This document shows positions 51,632 through 60,635 of a stretch of 64,000 bases of DNA, piece after piece. Under the pieces are notes generated by a model, which did no database searches, was not told the DNA's origin, and saw only the letters and a list, made by a program, of their open reading frames with translations. The position numbers and the translations under genes were made by a program. This DNA is from SM1-73 sp964588305 (GTDB lineage: Bacteria > Zixibacteria > MSB-5A5 > SM1-73). The DNA lies in assembly GCA_964588305.1 (NCBI GenBank), contig CAZPOP010000012.1, positions 1-64,000 of the forward strand, in the 5' to 3' direction. How positions within the stretch are numbered: position 1 is the first letter of the stretch; every line of letters begins with the position of its first letter.

Positions 51632-51967
51632 ATGGAGAAAGTGATCGTAATGAACAGCGATAAGATAGGACAGGGAGATGAGAAGTTGGGAAGGCGTCTG
51701 GTTGCCAGCTTCCTGAGAACCCTTGTCGCCGCCGATAGAAAACCAAAAATGTTGGTCCTCTACAATTCCGGAGTGAAGCTGGCTGCCAAAGGCTCGCCCG
51801 TCCTGGAGACCCTGCAGAGCCTGGAGAATCTGAGGGTGGAGATCATATGCTGTGGAACCTGTGTGAATTTCTATGGGTTGACCGATCTGATCGGTGCGGG
51901 GAGAGTGACCAATATGCCGGAGATCGTCCGAGTGCTGACCGAATCCGAGAGTGTCGTCACTCTGTAA
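51632..51967 (+). CDS. YedF-type DsrE-like protein without TusA domain
   Basis: Cytosolic protein of 111 residues matching the C-terminal DsrE-like half of YedF, a protein tied to selenium metabolism in some bacteria. VIVMNSDKIGQGDEKLGRRL opens it, LVLYNSGVKLAAKGSPVLE is the middle, and EIICCGTCVNFYGL holds Cys73, Cys74 and Cys77, then RVTNMPEIV. The N-terminal TusA half is absent. I choose the ATG at 51632 (AGGAG six bases upstream) over a longer frame from 51470 that runs through a repeat. Selenium use is not shown by anything else here. A methyltransferase gene follows after 12 bp. Confidence 0.8.
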   Translation: MEKVIVMNSDKIGQGDEKLGRRLVASFLRTLVAADRKPKMLVLYNSGVKLAAKGSPVLETLQSLENLRVEIICCGTCVNFYGLTDLIGAGRVTNMPEIVRVLTESESVVTL

Positions 51968-51979
51968 GAGCCTTAGAAT

Positions 51980-52606
51980 ATGTCCAAGAGGGATTTTTTC
52001 AACAGAGAGGCAGCGTCCTGGGACGAGCAATATAGAAGTGATCATCGCTCTCAAATCCAAAACTTAGTTGACAGATTTGATCTTGAAGAAGGCAAGACGG
52101 TTCTGGACGTTGGGTGTGGCACAGGAATTCTGTTCCCCTATCTTGCGGAGAGATTGAGACAAAAGGGTTTGATCCTGGCTCTGGATTTCTCCTGGAACAT
52201 GATCTTGGGAGCCAAGAGGGGCTGCGTTCATTCCGAAAGGGAGAAGCCCGGCATCCATTTTATCAATGCCTCAGTGGAAGCTCTTCCGTTAAAAGATCAG
52301 ACCATTGATTATGTCACCTGCCTTGACACCTTTGCCCATGTCTGCGATCAGAAAAAGGCAGTGTATGAGATGGGCAGAGGACTTAAACAGGACGGCCAAC
52401 TTTTTATTGCTCATTCCTTGGGAAAAAAGGAGCTGGCAGAGCGCCACAGATCGGTAGGAGGCGAGGTCGAACATGACACACTTCCCGAAGACCATAAGAT
52501 GCGGGAAATGATGAAGAATGCTGGGTTGAAGGAGGTAGAGATCATCGACCTGCCCGATTTGTATCTGGCGAGCGGAAGAAAGCAGATGATAGAAGAGAAA
52601 ATGTAG
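51980..52606 (+). CDS. Class I SAM-dependent methyltransferase
   Basis: Cytosolic methyltransferase of 208 residues, UbiE/Methyltransf_11 type. Motif I is TVLDVGCGTGILFPYLAERL (about 39-58), then LALDFSWNMILGAK for the second strand, IHFINASVEALPLKD for motif II, and LKQDGQLFIAHSLG after it. DFFNREAASWDEQ at the start is typical of this subgroup. The substrate is unknown. It is 12 bp behind the YedF-type gene, so both are probably cotranscribed. A nine-base stem (GGAAACCTT, 52609-52617, with AAGGTTTCC) follows the stop and may end the transcript. Confidence 0.85.
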   Translation: MSKRDFFNREAASWDEQYRSDHRSQIQNLVDRFDLEEGKTVLDVGCGTGILFPYLAERLRQKGLILALDFSWNMILGAKRGCVHSEREKPGIHFINASVEALPLKDQTIDYVTCLDTFAHVCDQKKAVYEMGRGLKQDGQLFIAHSLGKKELAERHRSVGGEVEHDTLPEDHKMREMMKNAGLKEVEIIDLPDLYLASGRKQMIEEKM

Positions 52607-52728
52607 AGGAAACCTTCTTTTGTCCCGAGCCTGGGGAAGTAAGGTTTCCACAAAACGGAAGGCTGAAGCTCGGTTGCCCGTACCGATGCGCGGGAAGTCG
52701 ACCGACCTTCCCCAAAGTCTAAGGTCAA

Positions 52729-52839
52729 AGGTAAAGCTAAAGCTTTACACTCCAGGAGAGGCTTAAGGTAAAACTAAAGCTTTACACTCCGGGAGAGGTT
52801 TGAGGTAAAGCTGAAGCTTTACACTCCAAGAGAGTTAGA
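52729..52839 (+). repeat. Three exact-period 37-bp tandem repeats with dyads, ending at a start codon
   Basis: Units begin at 52729, 52766 and 52803 with a period of exactly 37 bp. Each holds the dyad GTAAAGCT-AA-AGCTTTAC (perfect in unit 1; GTAAAACT in unit 2; GA centre in unit 3) followed by ACACTCC and a purine-rich GGGAGAG or AAGAGAG. The third unit ends one base before the ATG at 52840, so its purine run doubles as ribosome site. Eight-base half-sites look like an operator; in RNA each would be a hairpin. No T run follows any of them. Confidence 0.75.
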
Positions 52840-53346
52840 ATGATCAGATTTTCTGCCAGACAGATTACCTTAACCGCCCTTTTTATTACCTTAGGGGTCG
52901 TTTTTCCCATTGTCTTTCATCAGTTCGCCCTGGCAGGCAGGGTGTTTCTGCCCATGCACATACCGGTCATCTTAGCGGGGATTCTTGTCGGTCCTTTGGG
53001 TGGGTTGATAGTGGGGCTGGTGTGTCCTACTTTGAGTTTCTTTCTGACCGGCATGCCCCCTCCTTATGCGGTTCCCCTGATGAGCCTGGAATTGCCCATC
53101 TACGGGCTTTCCATCGGGATACTGATAAGATGGATTAGATTGCCGATTCTCTCTCTTTTGATCTCCATGATATTGGGCAGGGTGGCTTTCGGCCTGGGGT
53201 TATTCATCCTGGGGCAGTTTCTCTCCTTGCCATATGGACTTGAGGCATTCGTCAAGGTGTCGGTCATAGCCGGACTTCCCGGGATAGCCATCCAGCTCGT
53301 CCTGATCCCTCTCTTGATGGAGGCAATTCAGCTAACCAAAAAGTAG
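52840..53346 (+). CDS. ECF transporter S component
   Basis: Membrane protein of 168 residues, the substrate-capture subunit of an energy-coupling-factor vitamin importer. Five to six helices are visible, beginning ITLTALFITLGVVFPIVFH; the conserved region FLPMHIPVILAGILVGPLGG is followed by LTGMPPPYAVPLMSLEL. The substrate cannot be read from sequence, and no EcfA or EcfT genes are near, so it must share a common energising module or be an orphan. The three 37-bp repeats lie directly upstream and probably control it. Confidence 0.8.
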   Translation: MIRFSARQITLTALFITLGVVFPIVFHQFALAGRVFLPMHIPVILAGILVGPLGGLIVGLVCPTLSFFLTGMPPPYAVPLMSLELPIYGLSIGILIRWIRLPILSLLISMILGRVAFGLGLFILGQFLSLPYGLEAFVKVSVIAGLPGIAIQLVLIPLLMEAIQLTKK

Positions 53347-53511
53347 CAGGTATCGCCGCATTCATTCTCTTCTTCATTTAGAAAGAAACCTCAGCCCCTT
53401 TGGTTTCGTGCTCTGCAGTCTCTTTTCGGTACCCCTGAGCCCCCCTTGGTCAAGTCTTTCTCTCCGGTTGCCGATTTTAATTATTAAGCCATCCCTTCTT
53501 CAGGGGCCAAA

Positions 53512-55143
53512 ATGGATACGTCTGAGAAAGAGCTCACAAAGATTTGCAGGCGAGACCGGGTGATAAGGATTTTGATGCTCATATTGCTTGGAGCGTTGGG
53601 CACAATCCTGCTTTCAGTCTACTTTCTGGACTCCGATCTCCGAGGGCTTTATGAGAAGCATATGAACGTGCGCGTCCTCAGTTTTCTGCTTTTGGGACTC
53701 ATCGCCTTCTCTTTCCTTTTTATGGGTTATCAACTGGTTAAGGAGAAGGTTGCCAGGAAGCTTCAGAGGGATATCGTGGAACAAAGAATCGCCTCGGAGG
53801 TCTTAACCCGGCGTCTGAGGGACCTTCAGACAGTGCTTGATCTCACCAGCCTGGTCAAGTCCGAGATGTTTCTCTCGACCATACTGGACGTCATCTCGGG
53901 CAAAGCTCTGGAAACCTTAGATGGAGATCAATCTTCGCTTTTCCTTTATGATCCGCAGGTGAGCAAATTGCGCTGCGTCTCCATGAGAGGCGGAGAAGAC
54001 GAGCGGGTTAGTAAGGCACTTGTGGAGGTGGGGAAAGGCATTGCGGGTTGGGTAGTGAAACATGGTGAGGCCCTACTTCTGGACGAAGACTTAAATGAGA
54101 CCCAATTTCGGGATTTCGTGAAGAAGGACAAGAGAATTAAGGCAAGTTTATGTATTCCCTTAATGGTCAGAAACCAGCCCCGGGGCGTTTTGAACATCAC
54201 CGTATTTGACAAGAATAAAAAATTCACCGAATCTGATCTGAAGCTCGCTTTTATATTTGCCGAGAATGCGGCCATCGCCATCGACAAGGCGGGGCTTTAC
54301 GAGAAACTGAAAAAGCAGACCAAGACCTTAAAAAGTGCCATCAGCGAATTGAAGTCTACTCAGGATCAAGCCGGTGGGCGGGAAAGGCTGAGAGCATTGG
54401 GCAACCTGGCCAGTGGGATGTCACATGATTTCAGCAACGTCTTAACCGCCATTCTCAACAGGATTCGGTTGCTTTCAAGGAAGGTAGAAGAAGAGACGAT
54501 CCCGGAAGATTCCAAGGAGATTCTGCTGCAGGGTCTGAGCACCGTAGAACAAGCGGCAGGCAGTGGGGCAGAGGCGGTGAAGCACGTCCAGGAGTCTGCC
54601 CGAACTTACGAATGGGTCTCACAAAAGGATTTTGAGGGGCTGCAAGTAAATACGATTGTGCTGGAAGCGGTGGGGATCACCAGAGCCAAATGGAAAGATG
54701 AAGCAGAGTCTAAGGGGATTCACATAGTACTGGAGACCGACCTGGGCAAGCTCTCAAATCCGGTGGGTGATCACTCGAACATAAGGGAGGTCCTGACCAG
54801 TATGATATTCAACTCCGTCGATGCCCTGCCACAAGGGGGCAAGATAAGAATCGTCACCAGGATGCATGATCACAAGGCGGAGATAAAGGTAATTGATAAC
54901 GGTCTGGGGATGAATGAGGAGACAAAGAGCCGAGTCTTTCAACCTTTCTTCACTACCAAGAGCGAGAAGGCAGATGGCATGGCTTTGAGCCTCGCGCACG
55001 GCATCATCTCCCGACATAACGGCCGGATGGCGGTGGAAAGCAAGCCCGGGCAGGGGACCAGCTTCACCATCACCCTTCCCATTCCGGCAGGAGGGGAGAC
55101 CCAGATCGAAAAGAAGACGAAGGTCAGCAGTTCGGTAACCTAG
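53512..55143 (+). CDS. GAF-domain sensor histidine kinase with degenerate ATP-lid (paralogue 1)
   Basis: Membrane-anchored sensor of 543 residues. Two helices (about 18-38 and 55-75) come first, then a coiled coil, a GAF domain (about 105-260, LDVISGKALETLDGDQSSLF), a second coiled coil, and a HisKA-type dimerisation helix with His305 in GMSHDFSN. The ATPase domain has N box IFNSVDAL (Asn434) and G1 VIDNGLGM (Asp462). The G2 box is altered: KADGMALSLAHG lacks the GxGxxL seen in its paralogue. The ATG follows a weak ribosome site. No response regulator is adjacent. Confidence 0.88.
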   Translation: MDTSEKELTKICRRDRVIRILMLILLGALGTILLSVYFLDSDLRGLYEKHMNVRVLSFLLLGLIAFSFLFMGYQLVKEKVARKLQRDIVEQRIASEVLTRRLRDLQTVLDLTSLVKSEMFLSTILDVISGKALETLDGDQSSLFLYDPQVSKLRCVSMRGGEDERVSKALVEVGKGIAGWVVKHGEALLLDEDLNETQFRDFVKKDKRIKASLCIPLMVRNQPRGVLNITVFDKNKKFTESDLKLAFIFAENAAIAIDKAGLYEKLKKQTKTLKSAISELKSTQDQAGGRERLRALGNLASGMSHDFSNVLTAILNRIRLLSRKVEEETIPEDSKEILLQGLSTVEQAAGSGAEAVKHVQESARTYEWVSQKDFEGLQVNTIVLEAVGITRAKWKDEAESKGIHIVLETDLGKLSNPVGDHSNIREVLTSMIFNSVDALPQGGKIRIVTRMHDHKAEIKVIDNGLGMNEETKSRVFQPFFTTKSEKADGMALSLAHGIISRHNGRMAVESKPGQGTSFTITLPIPAGGETQIEKKTKVSSSVT

Positions 55144-55479
55144 CAAATTCGGCAGCATAAAATCGACAGTGTAAGGAACATTGGGGAACCGCTCGGTTCT
55201 TGTTTCGTTCAGGAATTATTCAAACTCATTTTGCGAAGGAGACGCAAGGGTGAAATCTGAAGCCCCACCCTCAGGGAGGACGAACTCCGCCGGGGCCTCT
55301 CTTTCACCGAATTCAATCACGAAGACGCACTTGGGGACACCAAGGGAGTACCGGAGAACTTCCCTCTTGAGCCGCAGGTCTATCCTTTATCAAGTTTTGC
55401 TATTTCGTACCGATTTAAACAATATACTGACTTCACCCTACCCTATGCCGTTGGGACAGTAGAGAAAGGGGACGCAAGA
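55144..55479. other. Gap between the two kinase genes
   Basis: 336 bp with no supported gene. A short hairpin CCACCCTC/GAGGGAGG lies near 55265-55280 and GGGGACGCAAG sits before the next ATG. I see no terminator, so the kinases may be cotranscribed. Confidence 0.4.
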
Positions 55480-57060
55480 ATGGACACATTCCAAGGAGAG
55501 ATGAAAAGAATTCAAAGCCGAGATTGGCAGCTTTGGAGCTTGATGATTTTTCTGTTTCTGATTTTCACCAGCTTCATCGTGCTGATCGTCTTTTACTCTG
55601 ACCTGCAGGAAATCTATGCGGAGCGGATTGACGCCTACATGTTTAATTTTCTGCTGGTGGGATTTGTGTCTCTCTCTCTCTTGTTCCTTGGATATGTGGT
55701 GATAAAGGAGATTTCGATAAAGAGGCTACAAAGGGACCTGGTCGGAGAGAAGATTGCCGCCCAGGTGTTGGGGAAGCGTTTGAGCGAACTTGCCGCCTTG
55801 TTCGAGCTGAGCAATCTGGTCAACTCTCAACTGGAGCTTTCCGCCATACTGGATATCATATCCAGCAAGGCTCTAAGATCCCTGGGCGGAGATCAATCGT
55901 CTCTTTTCCTTTATGACCCCGCCAGGAACAAACTTCGCTGTGCCTCGGTTTGGGGTCCCGATGCCGAATTGGTCAAGAATGCCGAAATCGAGATTGGAAA
56001 AAGCGTTGCCGGATGGGTGATGCAGCACGGAAAATCATTACACTTAGGTGAAGACTTAGACGCGTACCACTTTTCCGATTTCGTGGAAAAGCAAAGAAAG
56101 ATCACCTCAAGCTTGTGCGTTCCCTTGATGGTTAAAAAGAAGCCCAAGGGGGTTCTGAACGTCAACTTGACGAGCGAGGATAGGAAATTCACGGAAAACG
56201 ATTTGAAGCTGGTTTCGATATTTGCTGAAAACGCCGCCATCGCCATCGAGAAGGCGGAACTCTATGAGGAACTGAGGAAGAAAACCGAGACACTGGAGCA
56301 GACCATTCAGGAGTTGAAGAGCACCCAGGAACAGTTGATTCAGTCGGAGAAACTGAGGGCTCTGGGTGATCTGGCCTCAGGCGTGGCGCACGATTTCAAC
56401 AATATTCTGGCGGTAATCCTGGGCAGGACCCAGCTCCTCTTGCGTAGAGTTAAGGATGAGGATCTTTTGAAATGGCTTAAGGTGATCGAGCAGTTGGCAA
56501 ATGACGGGGCCAAGACGGTGGAGCGAATGCAGAAGTTCACCAGAATGCAAAGAGCCGGTCTGGAAACCGGTTTTCAGGAGTTGGACATAAACAAGATGGT
56601 GCATGATGTTGTGGAGATAACCAGGCCGAAGTGGAAAGATGAGGCCGAACTCAAAAGCATCAAGATTGAGGTTGAAACGGACCTGGGAAGACTGTCCCAG
56701 CCTATAGGAAATGCATCCGAGATCAAAGAGGTGATGACCAACCTGGTGTTCAACTCCGTCGAGGCTCTGCCCGAAGGAGGGAAAATCGTCATCAAGAGCA
56801 GGATGCGAGGAGATGACGTTCAAGTTTCGGTGAGTGACAGCGGGATAGGCATGATCGAAGAGGTGAGGAGAAAAGTATTCGAGCCGTTTTTCACCACCAA
56901 GAAAGACAAGAGGAAGGGGTTGGGCTTAAGCGTAGCTTACGGCGTAATCGCCAGGCATAACGGAGAGATAACCGTAGACAGCCAACTCGGAGAAGGCACC
57001 ACCTTCACCATCAGACTTCCAGCCAAGCAGGAGAAATTAGAACAAGTTGAGGTTCGGTAA
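55480..57060 (+). CDS. GAF-domain sensor histidine kinase (paralogue 2)
   Basis: Sensor of 526 residues with the same layout as the gene before it: two membrane helices (about 20-40, 52-74), coiled coil, GAF domain (about 105-260), coiled coil, HisKA helix with His304 in GVAHDFNN, and an ATPase domain with N box NLVFNSVEAL, G1 VSDSGIGM and an intact G2 KGLGLSVAYG. Sequence identity with paralogue 1 is high across the GAF and ATPase parts, so the pair arose by tandem duplication. The signal sensed is unknown. The dockerin protein gene on the other strand ends 51 bp away. Confidence 0.92.
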   Translation: MDTFQGEMKRIQSRDWQLWSLMIFLFLIFTSFIVLIVFYSDLQEIYAERIDAYMFNFLLVGFVSLSLLFLGYVVIKEISIKRLQRDLVGEKIAAQVLGKRLSELAALFELSNLVNSQLELSAILDIISSKALRSLGGDQSSLFLYDPARNKLRCASVWGPDAELVKNAEIEIGKSVAGWVMQHGKSLHLGEDLDAYHFSDFVEKQRKITSSLCVPLMVKKKPKGVLNVNLTSEDRKFTENDLKLVSIFAENAAIAIEKAELYEELRKKTETLEQTIQELKSTQEQLIQSEKLRALGDLASGVAHDFNNILAVILGRTQLLLRRVKDEDLLKWLKVIEQLANDGAKTVERMQKFTRMQRAGLETGFQELDINKMVHDVVEITRPKWKDEAELKSIKIEVETDLGRLSQPIGNASEIKEVMTNLVFNSVEALPEGGKIVIKSRMRGDDVQVSVSDSGIGMIEEVRRKVFEPFFTTKKDKRKGLGLSVAYGVIARHNGEITVDSQLGEGTTFTIRLPAKQEKLEQVEVR

Positions 57061-57111
57061 ATTCGGACTAGAACAGGCTTTCAGACAAGAGAATGTCTGT
57101 CCTTTCGTCGC

Positions 57112-59706
57112 CTAATGGATCCAACAGCATCCAGGGGCGTCCCCACCCAGAAAAACACGATTTATCAGAGCGGTGACATCGCCTGACTCGACCTCACAAT
57201 TGTTGTTAGCGTCCGCTCTTTCTATTGGGTCGGGAGGAGGCGATTCGCCCAGATAGAGGTAGCCGATAAGTCGCACTATATCACCCTGGTCTACGATCCC
57301 GTTGGCATTGACGTCTCCGCAACGGCAGTCGAGCGATTCCGGGTAGACGCTGAAGGTCTCAATTGTACCAGCACTGCCTCCATACGGATCCCTCACCGTG
57401 ACCGTGATTTGTTCAGGCTCGACCCCGGGTGAACGCTTGGTTGGGCCAGACGTAAGCGATTCAAGACCCTCTGCAGGTTCACCCGCTGTACTGGAAGAAT
57501 ACGGGGCCTGATAACAGATATGGTTCTCAAGTATCTCTATGTACTGGTACCAATCGTCATCATAAAAAAACCAGCCCTGGTCGCAGGTCCATTCGTACAG
57601 GATTGGATCGCCATCGGGATCGAAAGCCTCGACATCAACAATATAGCTGTAACTTCTCTTTATGCACTGGCCGCATCCATCACACCAGTTATTGGGATCA
57701 TTTAGGAAGTTACAGCGAATGCCCCGGGTGATTATAGGATTGTGGGTGGTGATAGTGTCCACATATACATCCACACTTTTTTCCACGACCACAGTCGGAT
57801 CGTAGATGGAGGAGGCGGTTACCTTGACCGTGTAAGTTTCACCGTGTGGATGAGAACCCACACCCCAGTCGCCACTCTGGGAACCCCAGTTCAGACTTCC
57901 GCGATCGTACGTGGTGCAGACTTCCGCTCCGAGATATACCTGTTCGGTCACGGTCTCCGCAAAGTCGGTCAGACGATATGTATACCAGATGAAGTTGCCC
58001 TCTCCCGTGTCCTCATTATAAGGCATGTAGGCGGCGGAGAGATTCAGAACGTCTGCGGCGATAACGAATCTTCTCACCCCGGTTTGATCTCCCCAGGACT
58101 CGCTGACGAAAACATCACCTATCCAGGTTAACGGAGTACACGGATTAGGGTAGGGACAATATCTTCCATGTGCGACCGTCAGCATGTTAGGATTATACAA
58201 CTGTCCGTCTGCTGTTCCTTTCTGTCCCCAGATTCCTAAGAGCACCAAGCTATAGTCTCCATAAGCAGCGAATTTGTATACTTTGGCATTATGGCGATCC
58301 ACCACGTAAAGCAAACCTTTGTTATCTACCTCCACTGAGGTTAGTTCAGCATCAACAGGAAACTGATAATCTGTTACCCAGAACATGTCCTCAGGTGCTA
58401 TATAAAGCCGGACCAAGCGGTCATTTCCTTTGTCGGTGACGAAGAGATCATTAGTTTGCCATCCGGTCTCCGAATCCCTTCCAAAACAGACCGAAGTGGG
58501 GTAGATGAATTGACCTGGTCCTGAGCCATATCCGCCATAAGATCTATCGAACCCATAGTTATAAGGGGGTCCATGAAAGATTACTATCCGATGATTTCGA
58601 TGATCCGCCACCGCTATATATGTCACATCCTGTGGAGGGTCAGTCCATTCTATGTCTTTTGCATCTACGTCAATGGGCCAATCGAAATCATGAGTGAGCG
58701 TAAAAGACCACAAGGGATCATCCCATCCCTTTTCATATCTATAGGTAATCACGCGATTGTTGAACATATCTGCAACGAAATAATAAGAGGTCAGGTTGCA
58801 GATGCCATGCGGTCCTGCAAACTGACCTAAACCCCTTCCATACTCACCAAAGTTAGCTAACATTTCATCTTGGTCAGATGCCACAATGTCATTCCCCATG
58901 AAATCGGCTATAAATAGAAATTCATAGGTGAACTCAGGACCTGCGGGTGTATATTGTATATCTGCGACAATCCCATAAGGAGTGCAAAAAATAGAGCCGT
59001 CGAACCATTCGTAGCTGGTTGTCATATTCATTCTTGGAATAGGGGTCTTATTGTAGTTATATAATATGGTTGGGACAAGCATGTGAGTAGAGGTGAAATC
59101 CTCCTCGTTGAGAGACAACAAAGGAGAAGTCCCAAAGACTCTAGCAAAAGCCCCATTTCCCCCTATTTCCTTGGATGCGTCTTCAATAAAACCGAAAACA
59201 GAGTTAGATTTTGCTAAAAACCAACTTGAACCTGCCTTAGAGAATTCTAAAACTTCTTTTTCTTCAATCTTGATCGAAGCCAAAGGAAATCCAATCTCAC
59301 ATTTCAGCCAAGCACTCTCCTCATCAACCTTTGTTTCAAGGCTGTGGATTGAAAAATCAGATGTGGCGGTCACTCGCCATCCAGTTTTTTTGTTCGTCTT
59401 AGTCACAAATTCTCTATTCCTAGCGAAATTGGAGAAAGAACGCTCCAATATTCCGGTCAAGTTGTTTTTATTAAATGAAGGATCATTCTCTGAATAATCG
59501 GGGGAAAGTATCCTAACAGCATCCGCTATGTTTTGTTCTCGTATTGCTTGCTCTAATGTATTTATTTGGAGGTTGATTTTGTCTTCCTCCGAAAGATCAG
59601 CTACGTGAATTCCCTTCTTCGTCAACTCCCTGGCGGACTCCCCTGCAAGAATGAAGGAAGTCAGGGAGAAGAAAATGACCAAAGAGAATATTGTTTTTTT
59701 CTTCAT
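57112..59706 (-). CDS. Secreted NHL-repeat protein with C-terminal type I dockerin
   Basis: Secreted protein of 864 residues with a signal peptide (IFSLVIFFSLTSFILAGE). Residues 30-200 are helical and unknown. About 230-560 form a beta-propeller of NHL repeats (GPHGICNLTSYYFVADMFNN; FVTDKGNDRLVRLY; LLYVVDRHNAKVYKF). About 560-790 is beta-sandwich-like with a cysteine-rich loop (CDGCGQC). Residues 795-864 are a type I dockerin with two calcium loops (CGDVNANGIVDQGDIV; RADANNNCEVESGDVT). No cohesin is in the window. Such architectures are frequent in Zixibacteria and relatives. The related exported genes upstream suggest a secreted cassette. Confidence 0.88.
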   Translation of the reverse strand: MKKKTIFSLVIFFSLTSFILAGESARELTKKGIHVADLSEEDKINLQINTLEQAIREQNIADAVRILSPDYSENDPSFNKNNLTGILERSFSNFARNREFVTKTNKKTGWRVTATSDFSIHSLETKVDEESAWLKCEIGFPLASIKIEEKEVLEFSKAGSSWFLAKSNSVFGFIEDASKEIGGNGAFARVFGTSPLLSLNEEDFTSTHMLVPTILYNYNKTPIPRMNMTTSYEWFDGSIFCTPYGIVADIQYTPAGPEFTYEFLFIADFMGNDIVASDQDEMLANFGEYGRGLGQFAGPHGICNLTSYYFVADMFNNRVITYRYEKGWDDPLWSFTLTHDFDWPIDVDAKDIEWTDPPQDVTYIAVADHRNHRIVIFHGPPYNYGFDRSYGGYGSGPGQFIYPTSVCFGRDSETGWQTNDLFVTDKGNDRLVRLYIAPEDMFWVTDYQFPVDAELTSVEVDNKGLLYVVDRHNAKVYKFAAYGDYSLVLLGIWGQKGTADGQLYNPNMLTVAHGRYCPYPNPCTPLTWIGDVFVSESWGDQTGVRRFVIAADVLNLSAAYMPYNEDTGEGNFIWYTYRLTDFAETVTEQVYLGAEVCTTYDRGSLNWGSQSGDWGVGSHPHGETYTVKVTASSIYDPTVVVEKSVDVYVDTITTHNPIITRGIRCNFLNDPNNWCDGCGQCIKRSYSYIVDVEAFDPDGDPILYEWTCDQGWFFYDDDWYQYIEILENHICYQAPYSSSTAGEPAEGLESLTSGPTKRSPGVEPEQITVTVRDPYGGSAGTIETFSVYPESLDCRCGDVNANGIVDQGDIVRLIGYLYLGESPPPDPIERADANNNCEVESGDVTALINRVFLGGDAPGCCWIH

Positions 59707-59726
59707 TTTAAGTCCCTCCTCTGAAA

Positions 59727-60614
59727 CTAATCTTTTGGTATTGGTTCATCCACCCAGATTTTCCCTCTTCTCCATTTGTCCAATTTATTTTCCACATACA
59801 TAGAAGCTTTAGTATTAGGATATTTTTTGATTATGTCCTCAAAAAATTTCTTCCTTGCACTGGCTTTGCCCGTCTTTGGAGTCACCGCAAATATAACAGA
59901 TGCAACATAACCGCTATTGGGATATTTATCTATGAATTCCATTGCTTCTTCTGGATGGTAATCAAAGGTCGACACCAGTTCTAAAGCCGCGTCTCTATAT
60001 ACACTGTTTGGAAACTGCTCGATGAGCTTCCATAGCTTTTCTGCTTTTTTCTCTTTTAAAAGGTCGTAAGCTTTTTTCTCCTCTCCAGATGGTTTTTGCA
60101 CCATGAAATTCACCTTATCTGAGTAAACTTGGAATCTTTCTTTCTGCCACTTCGGATCAGGATATAGCCTTAGTTCCGCCTGAAGAGTGTACTTGCCTTC
60201 TGGAACTCTTCTTTGATGAAGCGCCTGTCCGTGTTCGACGCCATAGGTGCAGATTGATCCTACAAGATCTACAAAATATACATCCCGTTGACCCGGATCC
60301 AAGGTTGGATAGCCTCCAATCATACCACGAAAGCACCAACCCTTCAGAGAATCGCCACTGGATGAAACTATATGGAAATGGAGATTACCATACATAGGGT
60401 TAATACTCGTTGCAAAAACTTTATCCTTGGTTGTATTTTCTACGGTTACCATCGCCCAAAGGGGTTCACTGACTAGATATTTCTCTTTATCCAAGACAAT
60501 CCCGAGCTTTAATCCAACACTGTCGGTTGACTCCGCAAGGACTAAAGCAGGTGAAATTACAATAAATATGGAGATCGTAATTAAACATCCAATGCATTTA
60601 TTCACGTGCTTCAT
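59727..60614 (-). CDS. Exported protein with beta domain and helical repeats
   Basis: The 295 residues begin with a signal peptide (CLITISIFIVISPALVLAES). Residues 35-165 look like an immunoglobulin-like domain of the kind found in peptidase inhibitors and carbohydrate-active enzymes (LGIVLDKEKYLVSEPLWAMV; PEGKYTLQAELRLYPD). Residues 175-290 are TPR-like helical repeats (EKLWKLIEQFPNSVYRDAAL; EEAMEFIDKYPNSGYVASV), a scaffold for protein contacts. It is 20 bp upstream of the NHL-dockerin gene, so the two are probably one operon. Confidence 0.65.
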   Translation of the reverse strand: MKHVNKCIGCLITISIFIVISPALVLAESTDSVGLKLGIVLDKEKYLVSEPLWAMVTVENTTKDKVFATSINPMYGNLHFHIVSSSGDSLKGWCFRGMIGGYPTLDPGQRDVYFVDLVGSICTYGVEHGQALHQRRVPEGKYTLQAELRLYPDPKWQKERFQVYSDKVNFMVQKPSGEEKKAYDLLKEKKAEKLWKLIEQFPNSVYRDAALELVSTFDYHPEEAMEFIDKYPNSGYVASVIFAVTPKTGKASARKKFFEDIIKKYPNTKASMYVENKLDKWRRGKIWVDEPIPKD

Positions 60615-60635
60615 TTTTCTCAGCTCCTTTCGAAT

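Noticed and set aside
51401..52060. A long minus-strand frame antisense to the yedF-type gene
   Set aside because: It lies across the plus-strand YedF-type gene and a repeat, and its protein has no recognisable features.
55181..55462. A 93-codon frame between the two kinases
   Set aside because: No ribosome site, no domain, and a composition rich in S and R of the kind given by chance frames.
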